DNA from: an uncultured Flavobacteriaceae bacterium
Lineage (GTDB): Bacteria > Bacteroidota > Bacteroidia > Flavobacteriales > Flavobacteriaceae
Assembly (NCBI GenBank): GCA_947500445.1
Contig: CANMSB010000031.1
Location: forward strand, 1 to 60,393
DNA: 60,393 bases
Direction: 5' to 3'
Within the stretch, counting starts at the first letter, position 1. Each line of letters begins with the position of its first letter. The notes beneath the pieces are model-generated. The model was not told the DNA's origin. It saw only the letters and a list, made by a program, of their open reading frames with translations, and ran no database searches. Position numbers and translations under genes: made by a program. Positions 17,996-27,481 of the stretch are shown here, in pieces.

Positions 17996-18859
17996 ATGAA
18001 AAAATCATTTCTAATAATTTTAGTATACTTTCTTCTAACAACGTTTTGTTCTTGTTCACGAACGACTACGATAACAGAGAACGTGCAAGAAAACAACAAT
18101 GATGAAGAAGTTGAGGAAAAAAATGAAGAAGAAGGAGAAAATGAAAGTTCGGAAGGAAATGATGCTGATTTGGTGCTAAGGGAGAGAAATATCGTTAGAA
18201 TTAAAGCGTCTAATGGAGAAGAGGATATTATTAATAATTGCAAGTATTTTTATTCTGATGGAAAGCTTCGAACAGTTCTTTTAAGAAATAATGAAGATGA
18301 ACCAATCGAAACGAATATAACTTACGAGGATGAAAGAATAGACAGTTTAAGTTATATCAATGGGGCGTCCCGTAAAATTATTTTTACGTATGAGTACCCT
18401 AGTGAAAATCAGATAAATATTAGTAGTAATACCAGAGCAGTGCTATCAGAGTTTTATTTGCAAGACAATAAGCCTGTTAAAGTAAAGGGCTATAAGGACA
18501 ATTTGGAATTAGTTTTCACCATGGAGTTAATGTACAATCGAAACGATAATGTAGATTCTTTGATTGTGATAGATACCTTCGGTTCTCAGACTATTAAAAA
18601 GGTGTTTACCCATACCTATGACAATAAGAATGTATTTTACGAAAATTTCGATTTGGAATATCGGTTACTTAACTTAACCCCGGAGGAGTTGGCAATAAGT
18701 AAAAATAATGTATTGAGCACAACCGTTTACGACGGTGAGGAGCGGAACTTGTTAGAAACCATCTCCTATGAATATAACTCGCAAGGATACCCAATACTAA
18801 TGGAGCGTTTTGATTCCATTAATAGATTACAACAGCGCAATACCTTTAGTTACGAATAG
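17996..18859 (+). CDS. AT-rich hypothetical lipoprotein
   Basis: 287 residues. The N-terminus has a type II signal (LIILVYFLLTTFCSC, lipidated Cys18 or Cys20), then a low-complexity Glu/Asn-rich linker (residues 30-58), then repeated strand pairs of YD-like character (YFYSDGKLRTVLL, ITYEDERIDSLSYING, VFTHTYDNKN, SYEYNSQGYPILMERFD), as in DUF4595-like beta-sheet lipoproteins. Base composition is clearly more AT-rich than the flanking rbsU and helicase genes, which suggests later acquisition. It may ride on the rbs transcript (33-bp gap), but its function is unknown. Confidence 0.7.
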   Translation: MKKSFLIILVYFLLTTFCSCSRTTTITENVQENNNDEEVEEKNEEEGENESSEGNDADLVLRERNIVRIKASNGEEDIINNCKYFYSDGKLRTVLLRNNEDEPIETNITYEDERIDSLSYINGASRKIIFTYEYPSENQINISSNTRAVLSEFYLQDNKPVKVKGYKDNLELVFTMELMYNRNDNVDSLIVIDTFGSQTIKKVFTHTYDNKNVFYENFDLEYRLLNLTPEELAISKNNVLSTTVYDGEERNLLETISYEYNSQGYPILMERFDSINRLQQRNTFSYE

Positions 18860-18897
18860 TAAAGACACAAGATTTTTGAATGGTTTATTAGAAGAAA

Positions 18898-21363
18898 TTA
18901 CTTCTTCGCCAGCAGTGCCGACATCCGTTTGATGCGATCTTTTAGCTTTTCGCTCGATAATTTTTCCCGCAAACGATCGGTAATCAACGGAAAGGAAAAA
19001 GGGGTCGGTTGTTTGCATTGTTTCCAAATGATTTTTTGGGTGGCGATCCGTTCCAGGGATAACCGCAAACGCCCTTCCTCCAATTGGTGCTCGAAGGTTT
19101 CGCGAAACGCTTGCTGAAAAAGCAGGTTGTCGTCCTCAAAGTCGCGAAATACATTGAACAAGAGTTGCGAACTGCTTTGAAGATGCTTCATTTTTATGCC
19201 CTTGTTCGGATAGCCCGTAAATACCAGCCCGCTAATGACCGCAATGTCCCGAAACTTGCGTCTCGCCATTTCGGTGGCGTTTAGGCTTTTTCCAAGATCA
19301 TCGGAAATATACTCCGTAGAAAAGAGGTTGTTGTCGATAACCTCTTGCACGTCCAAAGCTTTGTCCGATAAGAGTTCGAACCCGTAGTCGTTAAAGGCCA
19401 ATGAAAACGTAATGGGCGACAATAAACTGATGCGATAGCCCAAAAGACTGCCCATGGCCTCATGTACAAAACGCCCTTCAAAAGGATAGAAAATGTAATG
19501 ATAACCGTCGCGCGTTTTAAAACTTTCGATTAAAAATTCGTCGGGTTTGGGCACGATACTTTCCAACCGTTGCCGTTCAAAAATATGGGCCAGTGATTTT
19601 ATTTCGGGCGATTGTTGCCGACCTTCCAAACCGGCGGTATACAGTTCATTGCGAAGCAGTTCGGACATTTGGGCGGACAAGGTGAGCCGACCGCCCATCC
19701 AGCTCGGTACCTTGTTGGTTTTTTTGTTGGAATTGCGCACATGTACCTGCATTTCCTTGATGCGAATGAATTCCAGGTTACGGCCGGCAAAGGTGAACAC
19801 ATCGCCGGGAGATAGTTTGGAAATAAAATACTCTTCTATCGACCCGATATAACCGCCTTTCTGATACCGAACGGTAAGGTTCGCATCCCCTACAATAGTG
19901 CCGATCTGGAAGCGATGTCGCATGGCAATACCGCGATTATCTACCTTAAAACGCCCATCTTCCGTTATGGTCACCTTTTTGTATTCGTCATACGATTGTA
20001 GGCTTTGGCTTCCCATGACCAAAAAATTGAGCAACCACTGCCATTGCTCCTCGGTGATGGCCTGAAAGCAGAACGTCTGTCGGATTTCGGTAAAAATCTG
20101 ATCGGGATAAAAACCGTCGGATATGGCCAAGGTCGTCAGGTACTGCAACAATACATCAAAACTGTTGAGGTAGGGAATACGATCTTCTACGGCCTGCTGC
20201 TTTACCGCTTTTTGCAAGGCCGAGGCTTCGATCAGCTCAATGGCATGCGTGGGAAGAAAATAGATGACGCTTTCCTTTCCCGGGCGATGTCCGCTACGGC
20301 CCGCCCTTTGTAGAAAACGGGCGATTCCTTTGGGGCCTCCGATCTGTACCACGGTCTCCACCGGTGCAAAGTCGACGCCAAGATCAAGGCTTGAAGTGCA
20401 GACTACTGCGGTAAGGCTTTCATTTCGGATGGCCTGTTCCACCCATAGCCGGGTCTCTTTGTTGATGCTACCGTGGTGCATGGCCAGCACCCCTGCATAT
20501 TCGGGATGTTTTTCCAAAATTTGTTGAAACCAGATTTCACATTGGCTCCGGGTATTGGTAAACAACAAGGTCGTTTTGCTGTTGTTGATGATGGGGACCA
20601 CATCCTCCAAAAGCCGAATGCCCAAATGACCGCGCCAAGGAAAAGTTTCCATCTCCTTTGGGATGATGCTCTTGACGGTTATTTTTTTTCGCAGTTTGGC
20701 ACGGATGAGTACGGCGTTTTCCAAAGCCGGTCCCGTAGGGCCCAACAAAACTTCCTTGGCCTGTTCCAAGTTTCCGATAGTTGCCGAAATACCCCAAATG
20801 CGCAAGTCTTTCGAAATGGTCTTGAGCCGGGAAAGGCTGAGCTCCATTTGAACCCCTCTTTTTGTGCCCAATAGCTCGTGCCATTCGTCCACCACTACGG
20901 CCATACAATCCTTAAAAACGTTTTCGTAGCCCTTGCTGGACAATAAAAGTTGTAAGCTCTCCGGAGTGGTGATCAACAGATCGGGCATTTGGCGCTTTTG
21001 CCGGGCACGATCTTTTGTAGTGGTATCCCCGGTGCGGATACCCACCGTCATTTGTGTTCCGAGATCGGCGGTCACCCGTTCCGCCGATTGCTTTATTTCT
21101 TGCGAAAGTGCGCGAAGGGGCGTAATCCAAATGGCCTTGAGTCCCTTTTGGTGTTTGGTGCGGTATTCCGGATTTTTTTTGATATACGCCAAAACAATGG
21201 GGAACCAAAGGGCATAAGTTTTGCCACTGCCGGTGGGCGCGTTCAAAAGTCCGTTTTTTCCTTGTAGAAACGCCTTCCAAGTATCCTTTTGAAACGCAAA
21301 GGGTTTCCAGTTTTGCTGTTGGAACCAACCGTTCGCAATGTCGTACAAGGCTGTTCTGGTCAT
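18898..21363 (-). CDS. Ligase-associated DNA damage response DEXH-box helicase (Lhr-like)
   Basis: 821 residues. Motif order: Q-motif region (WFQQQNWKPFAFQ), Walker A APTGSGKT, ITPLRALSQEI, DLLITTPESLQ, DEWHELLGTKRGVQ (DEWH in place of DEAD/H), SATIGN, TNTRSQCE, TSSLDLGVDFAPVE and QRAGRSGH, then the Lhr core winged-helix and beta domains (RRKFRDIAVISGLVF near the end). The family name comes from its cluster with PdeM, a DNA ligase and an MBL exonuclease. Ligase and exonuclease are not in this window. Monocistronic on the minus strand; the start at 21363 is clear. Confidence 0.9.
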   Translation of the reverse strand: MTRTALYDIANGWFQQQNWKPFAFQKDTWKAFLQGKNGLLNAPTGSGKTYALWFPIVLAYIKKNPEYRTKHQKGLKAIWITPLRALSQEIKQSAERVTADLGTQMTVGIRTGDTTTKDRARQKRQMPDLLITTPESLQLLLSSKGYENVFKDCMAVVVDEWHELLGTKRGVQMELSLSRLKTISKDLRIWGISATIGNLEQAKEVLLGPTGPALENAVLIRAKLRKKITVKSIIPKEMETFPWRGHLGIRLLEDVVPIINNSKTTLLFTNTRSQCEIWFQQILEKHPEYAGVLAMHHGSINKETRLWVEQAIRNESLTAVVCTSSLDLGVDFAPVETVVQIGGPKGIARFLQRAGRSGHRPGKESVIYFLPTHAIELIEASALQKAVKQQAVEDRIPYLNSFDVLLQYLTTLAISDGFYPDQIFTEIRQTFCFQAITEEQWQWLLNFLVMGSQSLQSYDEYKKVTITEDGRFKVDNRGIAMRHRFQIGTIVGDANLTVRYQKGGYIGSIEEYFISKLSPGDVFTFAGRNLEFIRIKEMQVHVRNSNKKTNKVPSWMGGRLTLSAQMSELLRNELYTAGLEGRQQSPEIKSLAHIFERQRLESIVPKPDEFLIESFKTRDGYHYIFYPFEGRFVHEAMGSLLGYRISLLSPITFSLAFNDYGFELLSDKALDVQEVIDNNLFSTEYISDDLGKSLNATEMARRKFRDIAVISGLVFTGYPNKGIKMKHLQSSSQLLFNVFRDFEDDNLLFQQAFRETFEHQLEEGRLRLSLERIATQKIIWKQCKQPTPFSFPLITDRLREKLSSEKLKDRIKRMSALLAKK

Positions 21364-21570
21364 GTGTCTGCTAAAATGATACGGAAAGGTACTGATTAAC
21401 TTTTAGCCCGTTGCCCCACTATTCAAAAACTTGATGGCGGCAGTGGCCTTGGGATTTTTTTATCAAATGTAGGGGTTGTAAATAGCAGCCCTCCATGGCT
21501 TAAAATAATCGGTTGGGAACAGCAGTTATAAACTTCAAAAAAATTATATTTGCCGAATAAAATTTGAGAT

Positions 21571-22002
21571 ATGTCGTTTTTAGATTTGTTCGATAGTGGT
21601 TTTAAACAACGCAATCAAGACCATTTTGCGGCCATCGTTAGGGTTGCGATGAGCGATGATGTGATTACCGAGGACGAGCGTGCCTTTTTACAGCGTTTGG
21701 CGACCCGTTTGGATATCAGCGAAGAAGCATATCATACAATCCTTAAAGAGTATAAGACACACCCGATCAACCCGCCTACAAGCTACGATCAACGTTTGGA
21801 GCGGCTTTACGATTTGGCGCGCATGGTGTATGCCGATAACGTATTGGGCGAGAAACAAACGGGAATGCTCGAGCGATTGGGAATCGGACTCGGTTTTTCT
21901 ACCGGAAACATTTCCTATGTGGTGGATAAGGCCCTAAAATTGGTAAGGGCAGGGGTAGATAAGGACAACTTTGTGGAAGAGATCAAAAATATGAACCGTT
22001 AG
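21571..22002 (+). CDS. TerB family protein
   Basis: 143 residues, helical, with the two acidic TerB metal-site motifs (MSDDVITEDERAFL and YADNVLGEKQTGML). It begins with a short Phe-rich stretch (MSFLDLFDSGFKQRN) that could be an amphipathic helix. Single gene with its own terminator. It is only distantly like the TerB gene at 11549 and has a different length. Confidence 0.75.
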   Translation: MSFLDLFDSGFKQRNQDHFAAIVRVAMSDDVITEDERAFLQRLATRLDISEEAYHTILKEYKTHPINPPTSYDQRLERLYDLARMVYADNVLGEKQTGMLERLGIGLGFSTGNISYVVDKALKLVRAGVDKDNFVEEIKNMNR

Positions 22003-22023
22003 AGAACGGTACTGGAAATATGT

Positions 22024-22057
22024 TTTAAAAAGCGGTTTTAAAAACCGCTTTTTTTAT
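22024..22057 (+). terminator. Rho-independent terminator after the TerB gene
   Basis: AAAAAGCGGTTTT pairs with AAAACCGCTTTTTTT, a 10+ bp stem with a minimal loop and a T run. It sits between the converging TerB and fbp genes and is nearly symmetric, so it can serve both. Confidence 0.85.
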
Positions 22058-22094
22058 GTCCGTACTTTACAAAATAAGTTCCGTCTATTACAGA

Positions 22095-23099
22095 TTAGTT
22101 TTCCAGAAACTCCTGTAGTTTTTGTACCATTTTTGGACTTCCACAAAAGAAAGGGACCCGTTGGTGGAGTTCGGTAGGTTGCACATCCAAAATACGAATG
22201 TTGCCATCGGTCGCAAGTCCTTTTGCCTGTTCGGCGATAAAGGCCATGGGGTTACATTCGTATAACAGCCGAAGTTTGCCATTGGTGGAAACGCTACTTT
22301 TCGGATACATATATATACCGCCTTTGATCATGTTCCTGTGAAAGTCGGAAACCAAGGAGCCGATATATCTTGAGGTATATGGGCGGTCCCCATCTTCCTG
22401 TTGGCAATATTTGATATAGTCTTTTACCCCTTGCAAAAAATGGACGTAATTGCCCTCGTTTACGGAGTAAATACTGCCGGTTTCGGGGAATTCCATATTG
22501 GGATGGGAAAGATAGAAAGTGCCTATGGCGGGATTCAGCGTAAAACCGTTTACCCCATCGCCGGTGGTATATACCAACATGGTAGAAGTACCATACACTA
22601 CATAGCCGGCGGCCACCTGGTTTCTACCCGGCTGCAAAAAATCTTCCAAGGTTACCGGGGTCCCGACCGGGGTAACCCTACGGTAAATGGAAAAAATGGT
22701 ACCTACCGAAACGTTGACGTCTATGTTGGAAGAACCGTCCAAGGGGTCGATCAATACAACATACTTATTGCGGTGCTGCTCATCGTTACTGTTGATGCTT
22801 ATAAAATCGTCTTCCTCTTCCGAGGCGATACCACATACAATTTCCCGGTTTCTAAGGGTCTGAATAAACTTTTCATTGGCCAGAACATCCAGCTTTTGTT
22901 GGTCTTCCCCTTGAATATTGGTGTCGCCCGCCCTTCCGATAATGTCCACCAAGCCGGCCTTGTTTACCTCGTGGTTGACGACCTTGGCGGCCAAACGAAT
23001 GGCGTTGATCAGTTTCGAAAGTTCCCCGGAAGAATACTGGAACGATCCTTGATTTTCTATGATGAACTCCCCTAATGTGGTATTTCTGTTTCCAAGCAC
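22095..23099 (-). CDS. fbp: Fructose-1,6-bisphosphatase, class I
   Basis: Removes the 1-phosphate from fructose 1,6-bisphosphate in gluconeogenesis. Starts [34 protein letters not shown]; metal site [17 protein letters not shown], substrate loops [21 protein letters not shown] and the KGGIYMYP segment are intact. A frame-extended ATG at 23207 exists, but the family starts within a few residues of NTTLGEF and a GTG at 23099 gives 334 residues, the usual size. The promoter-like AT-rich stretch would otherwise lie within the coding region. Divergent from the GNAT gene at 23210. Confidence 0.93.
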   Translation of the reverse strand: MLGNRNTTLGEFIIENQGSFQYSSGELSKLINAIRLAAKVVNHEVNKAGLVDIIGRAGDTNIQGEDQQKLDVLANEKFIQTLRNREIVCGIASEEEDDFISINSNDEQHRNKYVVLIDPLDGSSNIDVNVSVGTIFSIYRRVTPVGTPVTLEDFLQPGRNQVAAGYVVYGTSTMLVYTTGDGVNGFTLNPAIGTFYLSHPNMEFPETGSIYSVNEGNYVHFLQGVKDYIKYCQQEDGDRPYTSRYIGSLVSDFHRNMIKGGIYMYPKSSVSTNGKLRLLYECNPMAFIAEQAKGLATDGNIRILDVQPTELHQRVPFFCGSPKMVQKLQEFLEN

Positions 23100-23182
23100 G
23101 GACAATGCGATTTGTTTGCCACAAATATCGGGTATTTTGTGAAACAAAGTAGGATTCCATTTTATTTCGATTTTTAAATTTA

Positions 23183-23190
23183 TAACTTTG
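23183..23190 (+). promoter_or_regulatory. Putative -7 box of the GNAT gene
   Basis: TAACTTTG fits TAnnTTTG exactly, 19 bp upstream of the ATG at 23210. Confidence 0.5.
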
Positions 23191-23209
23191 TGTTTTATTT
23201 GTAACAATT

Positions 23210-23686
23210 ATGGAATATAGCATTCGGGATGCCCAAGTGGGCGATATGGAACAGGTGTTAGGGCTAATAAAGCAATTGGCCGCCTTTGAAAAAGAGGGCG
23301 ATGCGGTGGAAGTGACGGTTGCCGATCTTCAACGGGACGGTTTTGAGAAACGGCTCTTCCATTGTTTTGTAGCAGAGGTCGCCGGCGCTATTGTGGGCAT
23401 TGCCCTGGTATATCCACGTTACTCTACCTGGAAAGGCCCGGTCATCCATCTGGAGGACCTGATCGTTGCCGAGGAAATGCGGGGCAAGGGCTTGGGTAAT
23501 GCGTTGTTGCATAAAGTGGTATCCTATGGAAAAGTGTTGGGGGTAAAACGCATCTGTTGGGAGGTATTGGATTGGAACGAACCGGCAATAAAGTTTTATG
23601 AGAAGCAAGGCGCACGGGTGATGCGGGATTGGGACGTGGTGCAGATGGATGCCAATGGTATGGCGGCCTTTCTAAAAGAGGTATAG
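23210..23686 (+). CDS. GNAT family N-acetyltransferase
   Basis: 158 residues. GNAT motif A is LEDLIVAEEMRGKGLGNALL (acetyl-CoA pyrophosphate loop R-G-K-G-L-G), and motif B is WEVLDWNEPAIKFYEKQGA. The sequence resembles the diamine/thialysine acetyltransferase (SSAT-like) group, including the start YSIRDAQVGD and the PRYSTWKGPVIHLEDL segment, so a small amine substrate is likely. It precedes the aspartate kinase gene by 58 bp on the same strand. Confidence 0.88.
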   Translation: MEYSIRDAQVGDMEQVLGLIKQLAAFEKEGDAVEVTVADLQRDGFEKRLFHCFVAEVAGAIVGIALVYPRYSTWKGPVIHLEDLIVAEEMRGKGLGNALLHKVVSYGKVLGVKRICWEVLDWNEPAIKFYEKQGARVMRDWDVVQMDANGMAAFLKEV

Positions 23687-23744
23687 CCCCAAGGGCCGTG
23701 GTTATCGATATGAATGGAAACAGCAAAAAACAGAAAATAAAGAA

Positions 23745-24995
23745 ATGCGTGTATTTAAGTTTGGTGGTGCTTCGGTAAAGGATGCCGAAGGAGTTAAAAA
23801 TGTGGTAAACGTATTGCGGCAAACCGGGCATGATGGCACGTTGCTGGTAGTTTCGGCAATGGGTAAAATGACCAATGCCATGGAAGCCGTGGTAGATACC
23901 TATTTCAATGATCGGGAACGATTGACCGATGAAATTCAGGAAATCGTGACCTTTCACGAGGCTATTTTGAACGATCTGTTCAGTAGCCCCCAACATCCAA
24001 TCTTTAAAAAAGTAAAGGGACTGATCGAAGAGATACGCGGTTTTTTGGCCTGGAACAAATCCCCGAATTACAACTTTGTATATGATCAGGTGGTGGGCTA
24101 TGGCGAGTTGCTTTCCACAACGATCATTAGTGCTTATTTGAACGATGTGGGCATTGCGAACGACTGGCTCGACGTGCGGGACTTTATAAAGACCGATGCC
24201 AGTTATCGTGATGTAAAGGTGAATTGGGAAAAGACCCAAGAAAACGTATCCAAAGGTATTGACAAGGGCACCCTATACATTACCCAGGGCTTTTTGGGTA
24301 GCGACGACAACAATTTTACGACCACTCTCGGCAGGGAAGGCTCGGATTATACGGCCGGAATTTTGGCCTATTGCCTTAACGCATCCGCCGTCACCATATG
24401 GAAGGATGTGCCCGGTGTGCTGAATGCCGACCCCCGCTATTTTGAGGAGACGCAGCTGTTGCACAACATATCGTACCGAGAAGCGATAGAATTGGCATTT
24501 TACGGCGCGTCGGTAATCCATCCGAAAACACTCCAACCTTTGCAGGGCAAGGAGATTCCGCTACACGTAAAATCCTTCATCGATCCGAAAGGCGCCGGTA
24601 CCACAGTGGGTAAAGGCAAAGGCATTTCGCCACAGGTGCCCTGCTTCATCGTTAAAAAGGACCAAGTGCTGCTAAAGCTATCTTCTTTGGATTTTTCCTT
24701 TATCGTGGAGGATAGTATCAGCGAACTGTTCAAATTGTTCCATGAATACAAAATGAAGGTCGATCTGATTCAAAATTCCGCTATTAGTTTTTCGGTATGT
24801 GTGGACAATAAGTTCGGTAGGCTACAAGAGCTGTTACAGCTTTTAAAGGGGAGGTTTAAGCTCATACATCATGAGGGGGTTTCATTGTATACCATACGTC
24901 ATTTTAACGAAGCGGCCGTTGCCAGTTTGCAAAACGGGCACGAAGTTTTGCTTGAACAACGCGGAAAGGAAACGCTACAACTCGTGGTGAAGTAA
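23745..24995 (+). CDS. lysC: Aspartate kinase (monofunctional)
   Basis: 416 residues. Phosphorylates aspartate as the first step to lysine, threonine and methionine. Starts MRVFKFGGASVKDAEGV (KFGG nucleotide motif), with catalytic-domain segments VVSAMGKMTNAM, TTTLGREGSDYTA and VWIWKDVPG-type (TIWKDVPGVLNADPR). A C-terminal ACT pair follows (LDFSFIVEDSISELFKLF; QNSAISFSVCVDNK). Repeat element copy B begins at the last base of the stop codon. Confidence 0.93.
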   Translation: MRVFKFGGASVKDAEGVKNVVNVLRQTGHDGTLLVVSAMGKMTNAMEAVVDTYFNDRERLTDEIQEIVTFHEAILNDLFSSPQHPIFKKVKGLIEEIRGFLAWNKSPNYNFVYDQVVGYGELLSTTIISAYLNDVGIANDWLDVRDFIKTDASYRDVKVNWEKTQENVSKGIDKGTLYITQGFLGSDDNNFTTTLGREGSDYTAGILAYCLNASAVTIWKDVPGVLNADPRYFEETQLLHNISYREAIELAFYGASVIHPKTLQPLQGKEIPLHVKSFIDPKGAGTTVGKGKGISPQVPCFIVKKDQVLLKLSSLDFSFIVEDSISELFKLFHEYKMKVDLIQNSAISFSVCVDNKFGRLQELLQLLKGRFKLIHHEGVSLYTIRHFNEAAVASLQNGHEVLLEQRGKETLQLVVK

Positions 24996-25179
24996 TACCA
25001 TTTTAGCTTTGAAATAGCACTAATAAATCGTTTCTTTTTCAGCTGTCCTTCGTTAAAAAAATATAACCGTAGCTAAGGCTATGCTAGATCCCCAGTCAAA
25101 CTGGGGACAGGCTTTTTGCCTCGAACAACGAAAAAATAATTCAATTTCTATACGCTCGATTTCAAAGTTAAAATAGTAT
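24995..25179. repeat. TIR-bounded repeat element, copy B
   Basis: 185 bp. Left end ATACCATTTTAGCTTTG, right end CAAAGTTAAAATAGTAT, nearly exact reverse complements. Internal landmarks: AATCGTTTCTTTTTCAGCTG, AACCGTAGCTAAGGCTATGC, and a hairpin insert CCCCAGTCAAACTGGGG. A second shared module (AGCTATAATAAGCAGGGTGG) follows at 25201-25220 and appears inverted beside copy A. Confidence 0.85.
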
Positions 25180-25357
25180 AAGCTGTTCGCACAGGTGTGA
25201 GCTATAATAAGCAGGGTGGAAGCGCTATCGCTGTTACCGAACGGTACCTTCGAGTGAGAAACTATTTCCGAGCACTCTATGTTGTTGGCGGCGGTATGAT
25301 AAAGATGTGTTTTTTAGAAAGTACAAAATAGGCGCGACCTGTAACCTTTTTCCTATC

Positions 25358-25366
25358 TTAGCGGCA
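25358..25366 (+). promoter_or_regulatory. Putative -7 box of the olsF-like gene
   Basis: CTATCTTAG, one mismatch from TAnnTTTG, 21 bp before the ATG at 25387. The 207 bp between repeat copy B and this gene otherwise hold only the repeat-associated module; no gene is visible. Confidence 0.35.
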
Positions 25367-25386
25367 TTCCTAATCTATCGTTTTCT

Positions 25387-27210
25387 ATGGGTCTAGTGAC
25401 CGCTAAAGAAGTAGCAATGGCCACCAAAATCGACAAGTTCGGTTTTGTGGGTACCTTTTTGGCCTGGTTGATTCTAAAAGTGACCAGAATTTCCCAAATG
25501 AACCGTACCTACGACAAAATGAAGCATTTGAAAGGCTTGCATTTTGTCGATCGGATATTGGAGGAATACGAAATCGACTATGAAATACCGGAAAACGACC
25601 TGAAAAGACTCCCCAAAGAAGGCCCCTATATTACCATAAGCAACCATCCTTTGGGTGGTATGGACGGTATTGTACTGCTGAAGTTGATGCTTACCCAGCG
25701 CTCCAATTATAAGGTAATGGCGAATTTTTTGCTGCAACGCTTTGAGCCTTTGGCACCCTATATTTTTCCGGTCAACCCTTTTGAAGATCGCAAAGAGGTC
25801 AAAAGTAGTCTTGCCGGATTTAAACAGGCCATGTTGCACTTACGCGATGGCAATCCCATCGGTATCTTTCCCGCGGGAGAGGTTTCCACAAAAAAAGAGG
25901 GTAAACTGGTAGTGGATAAAATGTGGGAAGAAGCGGCTATTAAGCTCATACGGAATGCCAAAGTACCGGTAGTACCCATTTACTTTCATGCACGCAACAG
26001 TAAATTGTTCTATCGCTTGGCGAGGATCAGTGGCGTATTCCGGACGGCGAAACTGCCTTCGGAAGTATATACCCAACGGTACCGACCCATAAAGGTACGT
26101 ATCGGCCAGCCCATTTCGGTGGCGACGCAGGCGGAGCAAGGTTCGTTGGAAGAGTTTACCGAGCTGCTCCGTAAAAAAACCTATATCCTTTCCAATGCGT
26201 ACGAAAAGGAACGCTTGATCGATCAGCTGCCGACTACCTTAAAACTACCCAAACAGCCTCGAAAAATTGCCAATGCGGTACGAACGGAAGTCATCGAGGG
26301 AGAGATTGAAAAGTTGATCGAGAAAGACCGCCGTTTGCTCCAAAGCAAGAACTATGAGGTGTTTTTGGCCCCGGCCAATGAAATGCCGTTTACCTTGCAG
26401 GAAATCGGAAGGCAGCGCGAGGTAACGTTCCGTGCCATTGGCGAAGGGACGAATAAATCCATAGACATCGACAAGTTCGATGCGTATTACCATCACATGT
26501 TTTTATGGGACAAAAGTGCAAAGCTGATCGCTGGCGCCTACCGTATGGGACTGGGTTCCGATATTTTTAAGGCCCACGGTATCGATGGTTTTTATTTACA
26601 GGACCTATTCCGTTTTGAACCGGAACTCTTTGGAATGATGCGGCAGTCCATTGAAATGGGAAGGGCCTACATCATAAAGGAGTACCAACAAAAACCCATG
26701 CCCTTGTTTTTGTTGTGGAAAGGTATCGTGCATACTACGCTCCGCCATCCGGAGCATAAGTATTTGATCGGTGGAGTAAGTATCAGCAACCAGTTTTCCA
26801 ACTTTTCAAAATCGTTGATGATCGAATTTATGAAGAGTAACTATTGGGACCCCTATGTTGCGCAATACGTAAGGCCCAAAAAAGAATTTAAAGTGAAGCT
26901 AAAAGATGCCGATAAAGAATTTGTGTTCGATGAAACACAGGCCGATCTGAACAAATTCGACCGCATGATCGATGAGGTAGAGCCGGGAAGCCTTCGGTTA
27001 CCGGTGCTCATTAAAAAATACATCAAACAGAATGCTAAGGTGGTCGCCTTTAATGTAGATCCGCTATTCAATAATTCGGTGGACGGCTTAATGTATATCA
27101 AAATTTCCGACCTGCCAGAGGGTACGGTAAAACCGGTAATGGAGGAATTTCAGGCCGAATTGGAACGCAAACTAGTAGAGAACAATAGTACGGGAGAAGA
27201 GGCGTCCTAG
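25387..27210 (+). CDS. olsF: Bifunctional acyltransferase of ornithine/glycine lipid synthesis (OlsF-like)
   Basis: 607 residues in two domains. The N-terminal part (about 60-290) is a PlsC-type O-acyltransferase with the NHPLGGMDG box (catalytic H-x4-D), FPVNPFEDR and the FPAGEVSTKKEG phosphate-binding block. The C-terminal part (about 315-600) is a GNAT/DUF2156-like N-acyltransferase (EVFLAPANEMPFTLQEIGRQREVTFRAIGEG, KLIAGAYRMGLG). This order is that of OlsF from Flavobacterium johnsoniae and Serratia, which makes ornithine lipid in two steps. Glycine or another amino acid could equally be the head group. Membrane-associated. Flanked by repeat copies B and C. Confidence 0.8.
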   Translation: MGLVTAKEVAMATKIDKFGFVGTFLAWLILKVTRISQMNRTYDKMKHLKGLHFVDRILEEYEIDYEIPENDLKRLPKEGPYITISNHPLGGMDGIVLLKLMLTQRSNYKVMANFLLQRFEPLAPYIFPVNPFEDRKEVKSSLAGFKQAMLHLRDGNPIGIFPAGEVSTKKEGKLVVDKMWEEAAIKLIRNAKVPVVPIYFHARNSKLFYRLARISGVFRTAKLPSEVYTQRYRPIKVRIGQPISVATQAEQGSLEEFTELLRKKTYILSNAYEKERLIDQLPTTLKLPKQPRKIANAVRTEVIEGEIEKLIEKDRRLLQSKNYEVFLAPANEMPFTLQEIGRQREVTFRAIGEGTNKSIDIDKFDAYYHHMFLWDKSAKLIAGAYRMGLGSDIFKAHGIDGFYLQDLFRFEPELFGMMRQSIEMGRAYIIKEYQQKPMPLFLLWKGIVHTTLRHPEHKYLIGGVSISNQFSNFSKSLMIEFMKSNYWDPYVAQYVRPKKEFKVKLKDADKEFVFDETQADLNKFDRMIDEVEPGSLRLPVLIKKYIKQNAKVVAFNVDPLFNNSVDGLMYIKISDLPEGTVKPVMEEFQAELERKLVENNSTGEEAS

Positions 27211-27227
27211 ACTATTAAAATGGAATA

Positions 27228-27412
27228 ATACCATCTTAACTTTAAAATAGCACTAATAAATCGTTTCTTTTTCAGCTGTTCTTCGTTAAAAAATAGAACC
27301 GTAGCTAAGGCTATGCTTAGATCCCCGGTCAAGCCGGGGACAGGCTTTTTGCCTGGAACAACTAAAAAATAATTCAATTTCTATACGCTCGATTTCAAAG
27401 TTAAAATGGTAT
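27228..27412. repeat. TIR-bounded repeat element, copy C
   Basis: 185 bp, about 95 percent like copy B by eye. Left end ATACCATCTTAACTTTA, right end CAAAGTTAAAATGGTAT. It carries the hairpin insert as CCCCGGTCAAGCCGGGG, a compensated pair change relative to copy B (CAGT...ACTG becomes CGGT...GCCG), so the hairpin is conserved while its sequence changes. Confidence 0.85.
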
Positions 27413-27481
27413 AAGAACAGTGTTTACCGCCGATGGATGCTGTCCTGTTCCGGTTCGACCGAACCATTAAATTCGTACCGC

